DNA of 64,000 bases. Origin: Psychrobacter sp. P2G3. GTDB lineage: Bacteria; Pseudomonadota; Gammaproteobacteria; Pseudomonadales; Moraxellaceae. The position numbers were made by a program, and so were the translations under genes. Shown here one piece after another: positions 8,457 to 18,402 of this stretch. Where the stretch lies: NCBI RefSeq assembly GCF_001593285.1, contig NZ_CP012529.1:2356001-2420000 (forward strand), written 5' to 3'. The stretch's first letter is position 1. Every line of letters starts with the position of its first letter. Below the pieces are notes generated by a model, which worked only from the letters and a program-made list of their open reading frames with translations, ran no database searches and had not been told where the DNA came from.

Positions 8457-8910
8457 ATATCCAAACCAATTAAGTTAATAGTAATAAGAAAAAAGTAGAA
8501 GAGAACAAAGTCGCCCTCTATGCATTGATAGTCGAAGCAGTTAAAAATTGGTACAAGGCAATTCAGCGCAAATAGTACATTGGATAAATCAAGCAAGATG
8601 AGCGCCTTAAAATTGTACAAATGCTTTGACTGTAGCAGCTTAGAGTATTTGGCAACAATTATAACAGCTGCATCAGCTTTGCGAACTACTTTAACTCAAT
8701 CATCTTATATAACTTAAAGTTATGCGATGCGAAATATATCATTATAAAAAGTCATTATAACTCTGTGTCAAAGCTCAGTACGATAGGGTGAGTAGTTAAT
8801 CAGGAAGATTGGCTATTAAACACGTAAGCATATATTTTTTATAGCATTTTATAAAACAATAAATAAACTTTCATGTGATCTATCTCAAATAATACAACAA
8901 GGAGTCGTTA
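8457..8910. other. Divergent spacer (helicase / ethanolamine cluster)
   Basis: AT-rich region holding the divergent promoters of the helicase and the aldehyde dehydrogenase gene. I found no confident sigma-70 or sigma-54 boxes, no repeats, and no credible frame: a 64-codon reverse frame overlaps the helicase start and has no ribosome-binding site. Confidence 0.5.
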
Positions 8911-10437
8911 ATGTTATACGCCTATCCCAATACTGAAAACAGTCCCGTCCAATTCCGCAAAAAATATGACAACTTTATCAACGGTGAGTGGGTTGCACCA
9001 GCTGATGGTGAATACTTTGATAATACAAGTCCTATCGATGGTAAGTCTATCTGCCAAGTCGCACGCTCAAAAGAAGCGGATGTCGAAGCTGCGCTAGATG
9101 CCGCTCATGCCGCCAAAGATGCGTGGGGCAAAAGCAGTGTTACTGAACGCTCTAATATGTTGCTCAAACTTGCCGACGGTATCGAGGCCAATTTAGAGGC
9201 AATCGCTATCGCCGAGAGCTATGAAAACGGTAAACCTGTACGTGAAACCCTCGCCGCTGATATTCCAATCGCCATCGACCATTTGCGTTACTTTGCTGGC
9301 GTTATCCGCGCACAAGAAGGCGGCATCAGCCAAATTGATGAAGATACAGTCGCTTATCATTTTCATGAACCACTTGGCGTCGTGGGTCAAATCATTCCTT
9401 GGAACTTCCCTATTCTAATGGCAATCTGGAAAATTGCCCCTGCTCTTGCAGCGGGTAACTGTGTCGTCCTCAAGCCAGCCGAGCAAACCCCTGCTTCTGT
9501 TTTATATATGCTTGACTTAATAGGCGCAGCGGACATTCTGCCTAAAGGCGTACTGAATGTCATTAACGGCTTTGGTGTTGAAGCTGGTAAACCAATCGCT
9601 TCTAACCCACGTATTGATAAAGTGTCCTTTACTGGTGAGACCACCACTGGTCGCCTCATTATGCAATATGCCAGTGAAAATATCATTCCGGTGACTCTAG
9701 AGCTGGGTGGAAAAAGTCCAAACATCTTCTTTGCCGATATCATGGATGAAGATGATGACTTCTTAGACAAGGCAGTTGAAGGTTTGGTCATGTTTGCGCT
9801 AAACCAAGGCGAAGTCTGTACTTGCCCATCACGCGCCCTCGTGCACGAAAGCATCTATGATGAATTTATGAAGCGTTGTATCGCGCGCGTTAAAGCCATC
9901 AAAATGGGCAATCCACTCGATACTGATACTATGATCGGTGCTCAAGCCAGCTCAGATCAGTTAGAAAAAATCCTATCTTATCTCGATATTGGTAAAAAAG
10001 AAGGCGCGAAAGTCCTTGTCGGTGGTGAACTCGCCAAACATGATGGTGAAATGGCAAACGGTTATTATGTACAACCAACCATCTTTGAAGGCACCAATGA
10101 TATGCGCGTGTTCCAAGAAGAAATCTTTGGTCCTGTGCTTGCCGTTACTACCTTTAAAGACGATGAAGAAGCGATGGCGCTCGCCAATGATACCTTATAC
10201 GGTCTTGGTGCTGGCGTATGGACGCGTAACGGCACTCGCGCTTATCGTTTCGGTCGTGGCATTAAAGCCGGTCGCGTTTGGACGAATTGTTATCACCTCT
10301 ATCCTGCGCATTCAGCGTTTGGCGGTTATAAGCAGTCTGGTATCGGCCGTGAAAACCATCTAATGATGCTAGATCATTATCAACAAACCAAAAACATGCT
10401 GGTATCTTATAGTCCTAAAGCGATGGGCTTCTTTTAA
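8911..10437 (+). CDS. exaC: NAD-dependent acetaldehyde-type aldehyde dehydrogenase (ExaC/AcoD/AldB family)
   Basis: Oxidises acetaldehyde and similar aldehydes to the acid. The length of 508 residues fits the family. PWNFP lies at about 163-167, the general base E264 is in [12 protein letters not shown], and the nucleophile C303 is in [11 protein letters not shown]; the double cysteine context is typical of the AcoD/ExaC group. The ATG follows AAGGAG. It heads a + strand series leading to AdhP, the ethanolamine permease and EutBC, so its likely substrate is acetaldehyde from ethanolamine or ethanol. The DUF779 protein at 15816 is the usual companion of this aldehyde dehydrogenase type. The symbol is by similarity only. 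Confidence 0.88.
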   Translation: MLYAYPNTENSPVQFRKKYDNFINGEWVAPADGEYFDNTSPIDGKSICQVARSKEADVEAALDAAHAAKDAWGKSSVTERSNMLLKLADGIEANLEAIAIAESYENGKPVRETLAADIPIAIDHLRYFAGVIRAQEGGISQIDEDTVAYHFHEPLGVVGQIIPWNFPILMAIWKIAPALAAGNCVVLKPAEQTPASVLYMLDLIGAADILPKGVLNVINGFGVEAGKPIASNPRIDKVSFTGETTTGRLIMQYASENIIPVTLELGGKSPNIFFADIMDEDDDFLDKAVEGLVMFALNQGEVCTCPSRALVHESIYDEFMKRCIARVKAIKMGNPLDTDTMIGAQASSDQLEKILSYLDIGKKEGAKVLVGGELAKHDGEMANGYYVQPTIFEGTNDMRVFQEEIFGPVLAVTTFKDDEEAMALANDTLYGLGAGVWTRNGTRAYRFGRGIKAGRVWTNCYHLYPAHSAFGGYKQSGIGRENHLMMLDHYQQTKNMLVSYSPKAMGFF

Positions 10438-10451
10438 ATCTACCTCTCAAA

Positions 10452-10479
10452 GCACTTTATGGCAAAAACCGTAAAGTGC
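10452..10479 (+). other. Hairpin between aldehyde and alcohol dehydrogenase genes
   Basis: Stem GCACTTTA / TAAAGTGC extended by TGG/CCG around a CAAAAA loop. There is no T run, so it is more likely a processing or stability element, or a weak attenuator, than a full terminator. Confidence 0.55.
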
Positions 10480-10535
10480 GAACTTAATGCTCGCTGAGTA
10501 TTTTAAAGTAAAGAACGATGATAAGGAGTTGCAAC

Positions 10536-11564
10536 GTGAGTAATAAAATGAAAGCTGCTGTTTTACATGAGTTCGGACAACCTTTACAAATTGAAGAAGT
10601 GGACATTCCGACCCCCGGTGCTGGTCAAATCGTTGTCAAAATGCAAGCATCAGGTGTCTGTCATACCGATTTGCATGCGGTTGAAGGAGATTGGCCAGTC
10701 AAACCTAGCCCACCATTTATCCCCGGACACGAAGGCGTAGGCCTTATAACCGCCGTTGGCGAAAACGTACATCATGTCAAAGAAGGCGACCGAGTCGGTG
10801 TGCCTTGGCTTTACTCTGCCTGTGGTCACTGTACCCATTGTTTGGGCGGCTGGGAGACTTTATGTCTACGTCAAAAAAACTCTGGCTACTCAGTAAACGG
10901 CAGTTTTGCAGAATATGTTCTAGCAGATGCCAACTATGTGGGCATCATTCCTGAGGGCGTTGACTCTGTTGAGATTGCACCAGTTTTATGTGCAGGTGTC
11001 ACGGTGTATAAAGGTCTTAAAATGACCGACACCAAGCCAGGCGATTGGGTTGTCATTTCAGGTATCGGCGGACTTGGTCACATGGCGGTACAGTACGCCA
11101 TTGCCATGGGCTTGAATGTTGCCGCTGTGGATATTGATGATGAGAAGCTTGAGTTTGCCAAAAAACTGGGTGCGACCGTCACTGTTAATGCCAAAAACAC
11201 CGACCCTGGTGAGTATCTACAAAAAGAGATCGGTGGCGCTCATGGAGTGCTCGTGACTGCCGTATCCTCTAAGGCATTTGATCAAGCCTTAACTATGTTA
11301 CGACGCGGTGGTACTTTGGTTTGTAATGGTCTGCCTACTGGTGATTTTCCTGTATCTATCTTTGACACAGTTCTGAACGGTATTACTATTCGCGGTTCAA
11401 TCGTGGGTACACGTCTTGACTTGCAAGAATCGCTAGAGATGGCAGCAGAAGGCAAGGTGAAAGCAACCGTTGCCGCTGAGCCGCTTGAGAATATCAATGA
11501 CATTCTTGAACGTATGCGCCAAGGTAAAATCGAGGGTCGCATTGTGATTGACTACTCCATGTAG
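10536..11564 (+). CDS. adhP: Zinc-dependent alcohol dehydrogenase, AdhP type
   Basis: Interconverts alcohols and aldehydes with NAD. Catalytic-zinc ligands are in GVCHTDLH and PGHEG, structural-zinc cysteines in CGHCTHCLGGWETLC, and the NAD-binding loop is GIGGLGHMAVQYA. The sequence closely resembles E. coli AdhP in motif order and length. I chose the GTG at 10536 because AAGGAG lies seven bases upstream; the ATG at 10518 would place that site inside the gene. It follows the aldehyde dehydrogenase by about 100 bases and ends at a very strong terminator, so the two dehydrogenases form a unit separate from the permease-EutBC unit. Confidence 0.9.
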   Translation: MSNKMKAAVLHEFGQPLQIEEVDIPTPGAGQIVVKMQASGVCHTDLHAVEGDWPVKPSPPFIPGHEGVGLITAVGENVHHVKEGDRVGVPWLYSACGHCTHCLGGWETLCLRQKNSGYSVNGSFAEYVLADANYVGIIPEGVDSVEIAPVLCAGVTVYKGLKMTDTKPGDWVVISGIGGLGHMAVQYAIAMGLNVAAVDIDDEKLEFAKKLGATVTVNAKNTDPGEYLQKEIGGAHGVLVTAVSSKAFDQALTMLRRGGTLVCNGLPTGDFPVSIFDTVLNGITIRGSIVGTRLDLQESLEMAAEGKVKATVAAEPLENINDILERMRQGKIEGRIVIDYSM

Positions 11565-11638
11565 CCATTTCAATTTTTTGAGACATTTTGATGTTTTTGA
11601 AACTGTCTCAGTGATTGGCACTTTTCGTCATAAACAAC

Positions 11639-11700
11639 AGGTCGTATCCCTTCAACCATGCATTACTAGCAATTTGAGTTGAAGGGATACGACCTTTTTA
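11639..11700 (+). terminator. Strong terminator after adhP
   Basis: Eighteen-pair perfect stem with arms at 11639-11656 and 11678-11695, followed by TTTTT. A shorter hairpin (TGAGACA / TGTCTCA) lies just upstream near 11578-11612. Confidence 0.9.
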
Positions 11701-11802
11701 TTCTCAGATGTCAGTTATTAATAATTTTTTAATAATGAGTTATTTACAGTATAAGTTAGCAGTACCCTTAGTCTATTCATAGCCTTTATGTAGGGGAATA
11801 AC

Positions 11803-13245
11803 ATGACAAGCACGCCTAACGATCAAAAGAGCGCGGTCTCTGGCAGCACTCAAGCTGAAAAAGATTATTTCGCCAAACGTCAACTTAAAGAAGGCGCGGT
11901 TGGTTGGGTTTTATTAATAGGTCTTGGCGTCGCCTATGTCATCTCTGGAGACTTTGCTGGTTGGAACTTTGGCCTAGCACAAGGTGGTTGGGGCGGTATG
12001 TTCGTCGCCTTGATAGCCGTAGCTCTCATGTATCTATGTATGTGTTTATCAATGTCAGAGATGTCCACCATGTTGCCTACAGCAGGCGGCGGATATAGTT
12101 TCGCCCGTACCGCTTTTGGTCCTTTGGGAGGGTATTTAACTGGTACTGCGATTTTGATTGAATATGCTATCGCACCAGCCGCTATCGCAGTGTTCATTGG
12201 CTCATACTGCGAGTCATTGTTCGGTATCGGGGGCTGGATCGTATATTTAACATGTTATATCGTCTTTATAGCTATTCACTTAAAAGGCGCAGGCGAAGCA
12301 TTAAAGATTATGTTTGGCATTACCGCTGTTGCCTGTATTGCCCTGGTCGTATTTATTGTGTCGATGTTTCCGCATTTTGATAGTAAAAATTTATTTGATA
12401 TTGCCGTCGGTACACAAGCGGGAGCAAGTCCGTTTCTACCCTTTGGGTATATCGGGATTTGGGCTGCCGTTCCTTATGCAATTTGGTTCTTTTTAGCGGT
12501 TGAAGGTGTTCCTCTAGCGGCTGAAGAAGCTAAAGATCCTGCTAAGTCATTGCCGCGTGGATTAATCGGTTCTATGCTAATTTTAGCGTCATTCGCGCTG
12601 CTTATTTTATTCTTAGGACCAGGTGCTGCGGGTGCAGATACCTTAAAAGATTCAGGGGCGCCTTTGGTTGATGCCCTAATTGCCGTATACGGTGAAAATA
12701 CGTGGTTGGCAAGTTTTGTAAACTTCGTTGGTCTCGCAGGTCTTATCGCCAGCTTCTTTTCCATCATTTATGCCTACTCTCGGCAGATTTTCGCCTTATC
12801 GCGTGCGGGTTATTTACCCAAAAAACTATCGCTAACTAATAGCAATAAAGCGCCTTATTTGGCTCTAATTGTCCCTGGGATTATAGGTTTTTTGTTATCG
12901 CTTACTGGCGAAGGAGATCTTCTTATTCTTATGGCGGTATTCGGTGCGACTATCTCATATGTATTGATGATGGCCTCGCATATTAAGCTGCGTTTATCTC
13001 GTCCTGACCTGCCACGCCCTTATAAGACACCGGGCGGTATCATGACTTCAGGTATAGCGCTTGTGCTTGCTTCTCTTGCCGTAATCGCAGGACTGATGGT
13101 AGATCCTAAAGTTTGGTTTATGGCAGCGGGGATTTATGTCGTATTTATTCTCTACTTTGTCATATTTAGCCGTCATCACTTAGTGAGTGGTACGCCAGAA
13201 GAAGAGTTCGCTGAAATTAGAGCCGCGTCAGATGATTTGAGCTAA
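11803..13245 (+). CDS. eat: Ethanolamine permease, APC superfamily
   Basis: A 480-residue integral membrane transporter with about twelve hydrophobic segments. It has the amino-acid/polyamine/organocation signature near the N-terminus and a GWNFGLAQGGWGGMF loop that I associate with the ethanolamine permease family. It imports ethanolamine across the inner membrane. The ATG at 11803 follows AGGGGAATA. It lies directly upstream of eutB and eutC on the same strand with a gap of about 60 bases, which supports the substrate assignment. Sequence alone does not exclude a related amine or amino acid. Confidence 0.88.
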   Translation: MTSTPNDQKSAVSGSTQAEKDYFAKRQLKEGAVGWVLLIGLGVAYVISGDFAGWNFGLAQGGWGGMFVALIAVALMYLCMCLSMSEMSTMLPTAGGGYSFARTAFGPLGGYLTGTAILIEYAIAPAAIAVFIGSYCESLFGIGGWIVYLTCYIVFIAIHLKGAGEALKIMFGITAVACIALVVFIVSMFPHFDSKNLFDIAVGTQAGASPFLPFGYIGIWAAVPYAIWFFLAVEGVPLAAEEAKDPAKSLPRGLIGSMLILASFALLILFLGPGAAGADTLKDSGAPLVDALIAVYGENTWLASFVNFVGLAGLIASFFSIIYAYSRQIFALSRAGYLPKKLSLTNSNKAPYLALIVPGIIGFLLSLTGEGDLLILMAVFGATISYVLMMASHIKLRLSRPDLPRPYKTPGGIMTSGIALVLASLAVIAGLMVDPKVWFMAAGIYVVFILYFVIFSRHHLVSGTPEEEFAEIRAASDDLS

Positions 13246-13305
13246 TGATGTTTATAGAGCTTATATTTTATAGCCTATAAAATTGATAGATAGAAGGTGA
13301 ACAAA

Positions 13306-14685
13306 ATGGCTTATCAACATACTGTAGGACAGAAAACCTACCAATTTGAGAGTTTAAAGGTGTTACTTGCTAAAGCATCACCACGACGATCGGGTGATGA
13401 GTTGGCTGGGGTTGCAGCCTCTGATGCCACTGAACGCGTAGCCGCGCAAATGGCTTTAGCGGATTGTTTATTAATCGACTTTTTGGATGATATTACTATC
13501 CCCTATGAAGACGATGAAGTAACTCGGCTGATTATGGCACAACATGATAAACAAGCCTTCGCTAAAATATCTAGCTTTACCGTTGGTGATTTAAGAAACT
13601 GGCTATTAGGAGAATCTGCTACAAGGGATGAAATAGCCCAATTAAAATATGCCTTTACCCCAGAGATGGTAGCTGCCGTTAGCAAAATAATGCGCGTACA
13701 AGACCTAATTTTAGTAGCAAAGAAATGCCAAGTCGTTACTAAGTTTCGTAACACTATCGGTCTTGATGGTTGCTTATCTACGCGCTTACAGCCCAATCAC
13801 CCTACTGATGACATGCTGGGCATTTCTGCCAGTATTATCGATGGCTTAATGTATGGCAATGGGGATGCTGTGATTGGCATCAATCCCGCCACTGACAATC
13901 TACAAAATTTATCAGAATTACTAAAGCTGCTAGACCATGTGATATCTGAATATCAAATTCCCACTCAATCTTGTGTATTAACTCACATAACCTCCGCTAT
14001 CCAATTGATTGAGAAAAAAGTACCCGTTGACTTAGTCTTTCAGTCAATTACCGGCAGCGAAAAAGCCAATACTAGCTTTGGTATAGATTTAGCGCTATTG
14101 AGAGAAGGCTATGAAGCGGGGCTCAGCCTAAATCGTGGTACGGTCGGGCAAAATGTTATGTACTTTGAAACTGGACAAGGCAGCGCGCTGTCAAGCAATG
14201 CACACTTCGATGTCGATCAACAAACGCTTGAAGCAAGAGCTTATGCAGTGGCTAGAGAATTTAACCCACTGTTAGTAAATACGGTCGTTGGATTTATTGG
14301 CCCTGAATATCTGTTTGATGGCAAACAAATCATTCGCGCCGGCTTAGAAGATCATTTCTGTGGCAAGCTACTTGGCGTACCTATGGGCTGTGATATTTGC
14401 TATACCAATCACGCCGATGCCGATCAAGATGATATGGATACCTTATTGACCTTGCTTGCGACCGCTGGAATCAACTTTATTATGGGTATTCCAGGCTCCG
14501 ATGATGTCATGCTCAATTATCAAACCACCTCATTCCATGATGCACTCTACGTTAGGCAGCTGCTTGGACTGACCCCTGCCCCTGAGTTTGCGCATTGGCT
14601 CAGTGAAAACGGCATTTATACTCAAACGCAAAACAGTATCCAATGGTCAGATAAACCATCCTCTCTACTTTCTGGAATTATGTGA
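13306..14685 (+). CDS. eutB: Ethanolamine ammonia-lyase large subunit
   Basis: Heavy chain of the adenosylcobalamin-dependent lyase that converts ethanolamine to acetaldehyde and ammonia. Its length, about 459 residues, and its TIM-barrel type sequence match EutB; conserved stretches include GYEAGLSLNRGTVGQNVMYFETGQG and a C-terminal FIMGIPGSDDVMLNYQTTSFHD. I prefer the ATG at 13306, since AGAAGG lies eight bases upstream; a GTG at 13297 overlaps that site. It is followed by eutC. No reactivating factor EutA or cobalamin adenosyltransferase gene is nearby. Confidence 0.95.
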   Translation: MAYQHTVGQKTYQFESLKVLLAKASPRRSGDELAGVAASDATERVAAQMALADCLLIDFLDDITIPYEDDEVTRLIMAQHDKQAFAKISSFTVGDLRNWLLGESATRDEIAQLKYAFTPEMVAAVSKIMRVQDLILVAKKCQVVTKFRNTIGLDGCLSTRLQPNHPTDDMLGISASIIDGLMYGNGDAVIGINPATDNLQNLSELLKLLDHVISEYQIPTQSCVLTHITSAIQLIEKKVPVDLVFQSITGSEKANTSFGIDLALLREGYEAGLSLNRGTVGQNVMYFETGQGSALSSNAHFDVDQQTLEARAYAVAREFNPLLVNTVVGFIGPEYLFDGKQIIRAGLEDHFCGKLLGVPMGCDICYTNHADADQDDMDTLLTLLATAGINFIMGIPGSDDVMLNYQTTSFHDALYVRQLLGLTPAPEFAHWLSENGIYTQTQNSIQWSDKPSSLLSGIM

Positions 14686-14755
14686 GAATGATAAAACTAG
14701 ATTTATGAGATATAGCAGTTGTGAACTATGGCTCTAAACTATAAAGGAGGAGCAC

Positions 14756-15775
14756 ATGCCTACTAATGATTCGCAAATTCAGCAGTCAAACGTTAACAAT
14801 GACAAGCTACCAGTTAATGGCAGTCTCTCTGGATCTGATGATTCTAAAACTGGCGAATTTAAAGCTAGCAAATCCGACGCTGCTAAGCAAAATGAATTGG
14901 TTCATCTAGATCCTTGGCAGAAACTAAAAGAATATACAGATTCTAGAATCGCTTTAGGACGAGTTGGCTGTAGTATTCCTACCAAAGCTTTATTAAAGTT
15001 TCAGCTTGATCACGCTGAAGCCAAAGATGCGGTATTACAAGATTTGGATATCGAACGCTTGGTTGATGATTTGTCTACACAATGCCATCTTATTTTTAAA
15101 GATATGGACACAGAGGCTGCGACAGAAAATTTAGAAAAAAGTGACGAACAATCTCTAGAGCAATCAGATGAGGTTTGGGAGCTATTCAAAGTGATGAGTC
15201 AGGCAGAAAACAAATCTGACTATCTTAAACGTCCAGATTGGGGAAGGCTATTAAACAGTGACTCCTCTGAAAAACTAGAGCACTTTTTAGAACAATCTGG
15301 TACAGATAAATCTTATGATGTCATCATCGTGATGGGAGATGGTCTATCGGCACGAGCGCTAGAAGAAAATGGGCCCAAGCTTGTAGCAGAGCTTATTCCG
15401 TTATTCAAAGAGCAAGGCTGGAGCATCGCGCCCTTGGTCATTGCTACTGGCAGCCGTGTGGCTTTAGGCGATAAAGTTGCTGAACGTCTCAATGCCAAAA
15501 TGCTGGTAATGCTTATTGGTGAGCGGCCCGGTCTTAGCTCCCCTGACAGTTTAGGTATTTATTACACTTGGGACGCGCATGCTGAAAGCCATGATGCCAT
15601 GCGCAACTGTATCTCTAATGTGCGAGCCGCTGGACTGCCTGTCAAAATGGCAGCAAATCGACTATTAGCGCTAATGAAAAAATCTTGTGAACTTAAATTA
15701 TCTGGTGTTGATTTAAAAGATGAGCAAGAGCTACCAACCCTAGATCAAAGTCAGCCAGCGATAAAACTGCTATAA
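14756..15775 (+). CDS. eutC: Ethanolamine ammonia-lyase small subunit
   Basis: Light chain of the ammonia-lyase, contributing to the cobalamin site. The core is recognisable from RIALGRVGCSIPTKALLKF (about 65-84) and continues through VIIVMGDGLSARAL and MLIGERPGLSSPDSLGIYY. At 339 residues it is longer than the E. coli protein (about 295). The excess is a polar, probably disordered N-terminus (first about 50 residues) and an acidic insert around 120-150. The ATG follows AAGGAGG. It is in operon with eutB (70 bases apart) and the DUF779 gene (40 bases). Confidence 0.93.
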   Translation: MPTNDSQIQQSNVNNDKLPVNGSLSGSDDSKTGEFKASKSDAAKQNELVHLDPWQKLKEYTDSRIALGRVGCSIPTKALLKFQLDHAEAKDAVLQDLDIERLVDDLSTQCHLIFKDMDTEAATENLEKSDEQSLEQSDEVWELFKVMSQAENKSDYLKRPDWGRLLNSDSSEKLEHFLEQSGTDKSYDVIIVMGDGLSARALEENGPKLVAELIPLFKEQGWSIAPLVIATGSRVALGDKVAERLNAKMLVMLIGERPGLSSPDSLGIYYTWDAHAESHDAMRNCISNVRAAGLPVKMAANRLLALMKKSCELKLSGVDLKDEQELPTLDQSQPAIKLL

Positions 15776-15815
15776 AATAAATTGCATAAATTATTGTCAT
15801 GACAAGGAGTCCGAC

Positions 15816-16142
15816 ATGAAACTTGAAGCTACAGAATCCTGTAAAGAATTAATCGAACTATTAAAATCTAAGCACGGTGACCTGATGTTCCATCAATCTG
15901 GCGGCTGCTGCGATGGCAGCTCACCGATGTGTTATCCGTTAGGTGAATTTAAAGTTGGCGGTCAAGATGTGTTGATCGGTGAGCTGGCTGGCTGTCCATT
16001 TTATATGGGTAAAGCACAATATAAACTATGGCAGCATACCGATCTAACTATCGATGTGGTAGACGGTCGCGGTGCGAGTTTTTCACTTGAGATACCAGAG
16101 GGCAAACGCTTTATCGTGCGCTCAGAAATATGTGAAGTATAG
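15816..16142 (+). CDS. DUF779 family protein
   Basis: A 108-residue small cytoplasmic protein rich in cysteine and glycine near residues 28-42 (SGGCCDGSSPMCYP) with a second motif GELAGCPFYMG. These match the DUF779 family, whose genes commonly sit beside AcoD/ExaC aldehyde dehydrogenases. The biochemical role is unknown; the cysteine cluster suggests metal or redox chemistry. Here it closes the eat-eutB-eutC series (ribosome site AAGGAG) rather than lying beside the aldehyde dehydrogenase at 8911, which ties that enzyme functionally to ethanolamine breakdown. Confidence 0.85.
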   Translation: MKLEATESCKELIELLKSKHGDLMFHQSGGCCDGSSPMCYPLGEFKVGGQDVLIGELAGCPFYMGKAQYKLWQHTDLTIDVVDGRGASFSLEIPEGKRFIVRSEICEV

Positions 16143-16245
16143 GCAAATCACTTTAAAAGACAAATATCACAGCTCAAAATAACAGACATATTCCATCTCG
16201 AAAATCTATTTTGTTAACTTGATTCATCAAACCTTCCTTTCCTTA

Positions 16246-16273
16246 AAGGCGTATTGACCAATCGATACGCCTT
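16246..16273 (+). terminator. Possible terminator after the DUF779 gene
   Basis: Nine-pair stem AAGGCGTAT / ATACGCCTT with a ten-base loop. An interrupted T-rich tract follows rather than a clean run. Confidence 0.5.
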
Positions 16274-16364
16274 AGTCATTTTTATTTATTTATTCTGATA
16301 AAATAATAGTTATTGTAATGGACGACCAATGTTTAATTGGCATGGATGCTACAAGGAATAAGAA

Positions 16365-18008
16365 ATGGAATTTGATACAAAGTTTGATTACGTCATCGTT
16401 GGTGGCGGTTCAGCGGGCTGCGTACTTGCCAGCCGACTTACGGAAAACCCAGACATTAGTGTTTGCTTGTTAGAGTATGGCGGTGATGGCAAAGACCTTA
16501 CTATTCGCGTACCTGCTGGGCTTATTCTTCTTGTCCCTGGCAAACCGCTCAAGTTAAACAACTGGTGCTTTCATACCACCCCTCAAACTCATTTAAATAA
16601 CCGTCGCGGCTTTCAACCTCGCGGACAGTGTTTGGGTGGCTCATCCGCTATTAATGCTATGATTTATACGCGCGGCAGTGCTCTAGATTATGAGCGCTGG
16701 GTAGAACAAGGTTGTACTGGATGGGGATTCGATGATGTCTTGCCTTATTTTATCAAGGCCGAAAATAACGTCCATGGTGGCGATGATCTACATGGCGATA
16801 ACGGGCCGCTCCATGTCAGCGACTTACTCAGCCCACGTGATATCTCAAAAGCATTTGTAGAAGCAGGTGTTGCCAATGGACTGGCTCACAATCAAGACTT
16901 CAACGGAACAAAACAAGACGGCGTAGGCCTGTACCAAGTCACTCATTTTCATGGTGAAAAACAAGGTCAACGCTGCTCTGCCGCTGCCGCTTATCTACAC
17001 CCAGTCGAAAGTCGGCCTAACCTTACTATTGTTACTCACGCTCAAGCCAACCGTGTCTTAATCGAAGATAATCAAGCGGTGGGCATCGTCTACGAAAAAG
17101 ATAGTGTTGAACATACCGTTATGGCTCGTCATGAAGTCATTTTATCAGGTGGCGCTTTTGGCTCACCTAAAGTACTCATGCTATCGGGTATTGGTCCAGC
17201 CGAGCATTTGCAAGCGCATGGTATTGATGTTGTAGTAGATTCACCAGAAGTAGGCGGCAACTTACAAGATCATTTGGATGTGGTGTTTGACTACGAGGTC
17301 AATACCACCGATGTATTTGGAGTCGGCATGGCTGGTGGTAGAAACTTCTTCAAAGCTCTTTCACAATGGAGAAAGGATGGCACAGGTCTGCTGTCCACCA
17401 ATTATGCTGAAGCTGGTGCTTTTTTTAGTGTTGGCGATGACCCGCAAGAATGGCCAAATACTCAGCTACACTTTGTGATATCTCGAGTAGTCAATCACGG
17501 CCGCGATATCAAACGTGGCTACGCTATCTCATGTCATGCTTGCTACCTGCGTCCTGAAAGTCGCGGTACTGTCCGCCTTGATTCTGCCAATCCCTCTGAT
17601 CCAGTGTTGATTGATCCAAACTATCTCTCTCATCCCAAAGATATTGAGTACATGGTTACAGGAGCAGAACGTACCCGAGCAATCATGCAAGAAGCACCAA
17701 TCGCCAAATATATCACCGAAGACTACCCTGCTCCTTATCTCGAAAAAGACGGCATGCTTGGCTATATTAAAAATAGATCTGATACCATCTATCATCCTGT
17801 TGGTACCTGCCGAATGGGCTCAGATGACAGCTCCGTAGTGGATTTGGAATTGAAGGTGCGCGGTGTAAGCGGATTACGGGTAATCGATGCGTCAATCATG
17901 CCAACTTTAATCAGCGGCAATACCAATGCGCCAACTATTATGATCGCTGAGAAGTTAGCCGATATGATTAAAGACAAACATGATCATGTCAAATCAGTTT
18001 CATCCTAA
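16365..18008 (+). CDS. GMC-family FAD-dependent oxidoreductase (alcohol/choline dehydrogenase-like)
   Basis: A 547-residue flavoprotein of the glucose-methanol-choline family. The FAD motif [14 protein letters not shown] is near residue 12, GMC signature 1 is [14 protein letters not shown], signature 2 is [16 protein letters not shown], and the C-terminal catalytic part is [10 protein letters not shown] followed by [17 protein letters not shown]. Relatives include choline dehydrogenase BetA and the alkanol dehydrogenase AlkJ, and motifs alone do not separate them. No betB, betI or betT is nearby. Its position after the ethanolamine genes suggests an alcohol or amino-alcohol substrate. The ATG follows AAGGAAT. 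Confidence 0.85.
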   Translation: MEFDTKFDYVIVGGGSAGCVLASRLTENPDISVCLLEYGGDGKDLTIRVPAGLILLVPGKPLKLNNWCFHTTPQTHLNNRRGFQPRGQCLGGSSAINAMIYTRGSALDYERWVEQGCTGWGFDDVLPYFIKAENNVHGGDDLHGDNGPLHVSDLLSPRDISKAFVEAGVANGLAHNQDFNGTKQDGVGLYQVTHFHGEKQGQRCSAAAAYLHPVESRPNLTIVTHAQANRVLIEDNQAVGIVYEKDSVEHTVMARHEVILSGGAFGSPKVLMLSGIGPAEHLQAHGIDVVVDSPEVGGNLQDHLDVVFDYEVNTTDVFGVGMAGGRNFFKALSQWRKDGTGLLSTNYAEAGAFFSVGDDPQEWPNTQLHFVISRVVNHGRDIKRGYAISCHACYLRPESRGTVRLDSANPSDPVLIDPNYLSHPKDIEYMVTGAERTRAIMQEAPIAKYITEDYPAPYLEKDGMLGYIKNRSDTIYHPVGTCRMGSDDSSVVDLELKVRGVSGLRVIDASIMPTLISGNTNAPTIMIAEKLADMIKDKHDHVKSVSS

Positions 18009-18324
18009 ATCACCGAAATTTAATGGCTGAAAGTTAAAGGCTATATCACTAGCTCTGATATGTATCATATTACGAAGAGAGTAGTTAAATAGCTCTCTTC
18101 ATTCAGTCACTTCCACTTAATTAACAACGTTAAGACGTGATATTTTTGTTGAATTTAGTTTACAGATATCTTGCGTTGTAGCCATTTAACAGAGTATATT
18201 CAAACGACTTATTTATATTTGTATTTTTTGCAGACTTGATTCAGAGTGGGTAAAACATAACTACTGTTCTGCATTGCATATTAAAAATACTATATTAATA
18301 AATACTTTAAAGGGAATTAAGAGC
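18009..18324. other. Spacer before the peptide-transporter operon
   Basis: Contains a short hairpin GAAGAGAG / CTCTCTTC (18074-18100) that may end the GMC transcript, though without a T run. The rest is AT-rich and probably holds the dpp promoter, not identifiable with confidence. Confidence 0.45.
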
Positions 18325-18374
18325 TTGCCAATTGTGTTCATGGTTCGAACACGGATCTGTATATTTATTGGCAA
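18325..18374 (+). promoter_or_regulatory. Structured leader upstream of dppA
   Basis: Nested inverted repeats: outer TTGCCAAT (18325-18332) / ATTGGCAA (18367-18374), inner GTGTTC (18334-18339) / GAACAC (18347-18352). The element ends 28 bases before the dppA start, so it could act on translation or as an operator. Confidence 0.5.
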
Positions 18375-18402
18375 TGACTTATCGTTTACATAGGATGTAA
18401 CA

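Noticed and set aside
8426..8620. Hydrophobic 64-codon frame upstream of the helicase
   Set aside because: It overlaps the helicase start in another frame and lacks a ribosome site; hydrophobicity is explained by AT-rich DNA.
9387..9854. A 155-codon reverse frame inside the aldehyde dehydrogenase gene
   Set aside because: Shadow of a well-supported gene; the opposite strand carries conserved catalytic motifs.
16365..18008. Choline dehydrogenase BetA
   Set aside because: The family motifs fit, but no betB, betI or betT is nearby and motifs do not separate BetA from AlkJ-like enzymes; kept as a general GMC call.
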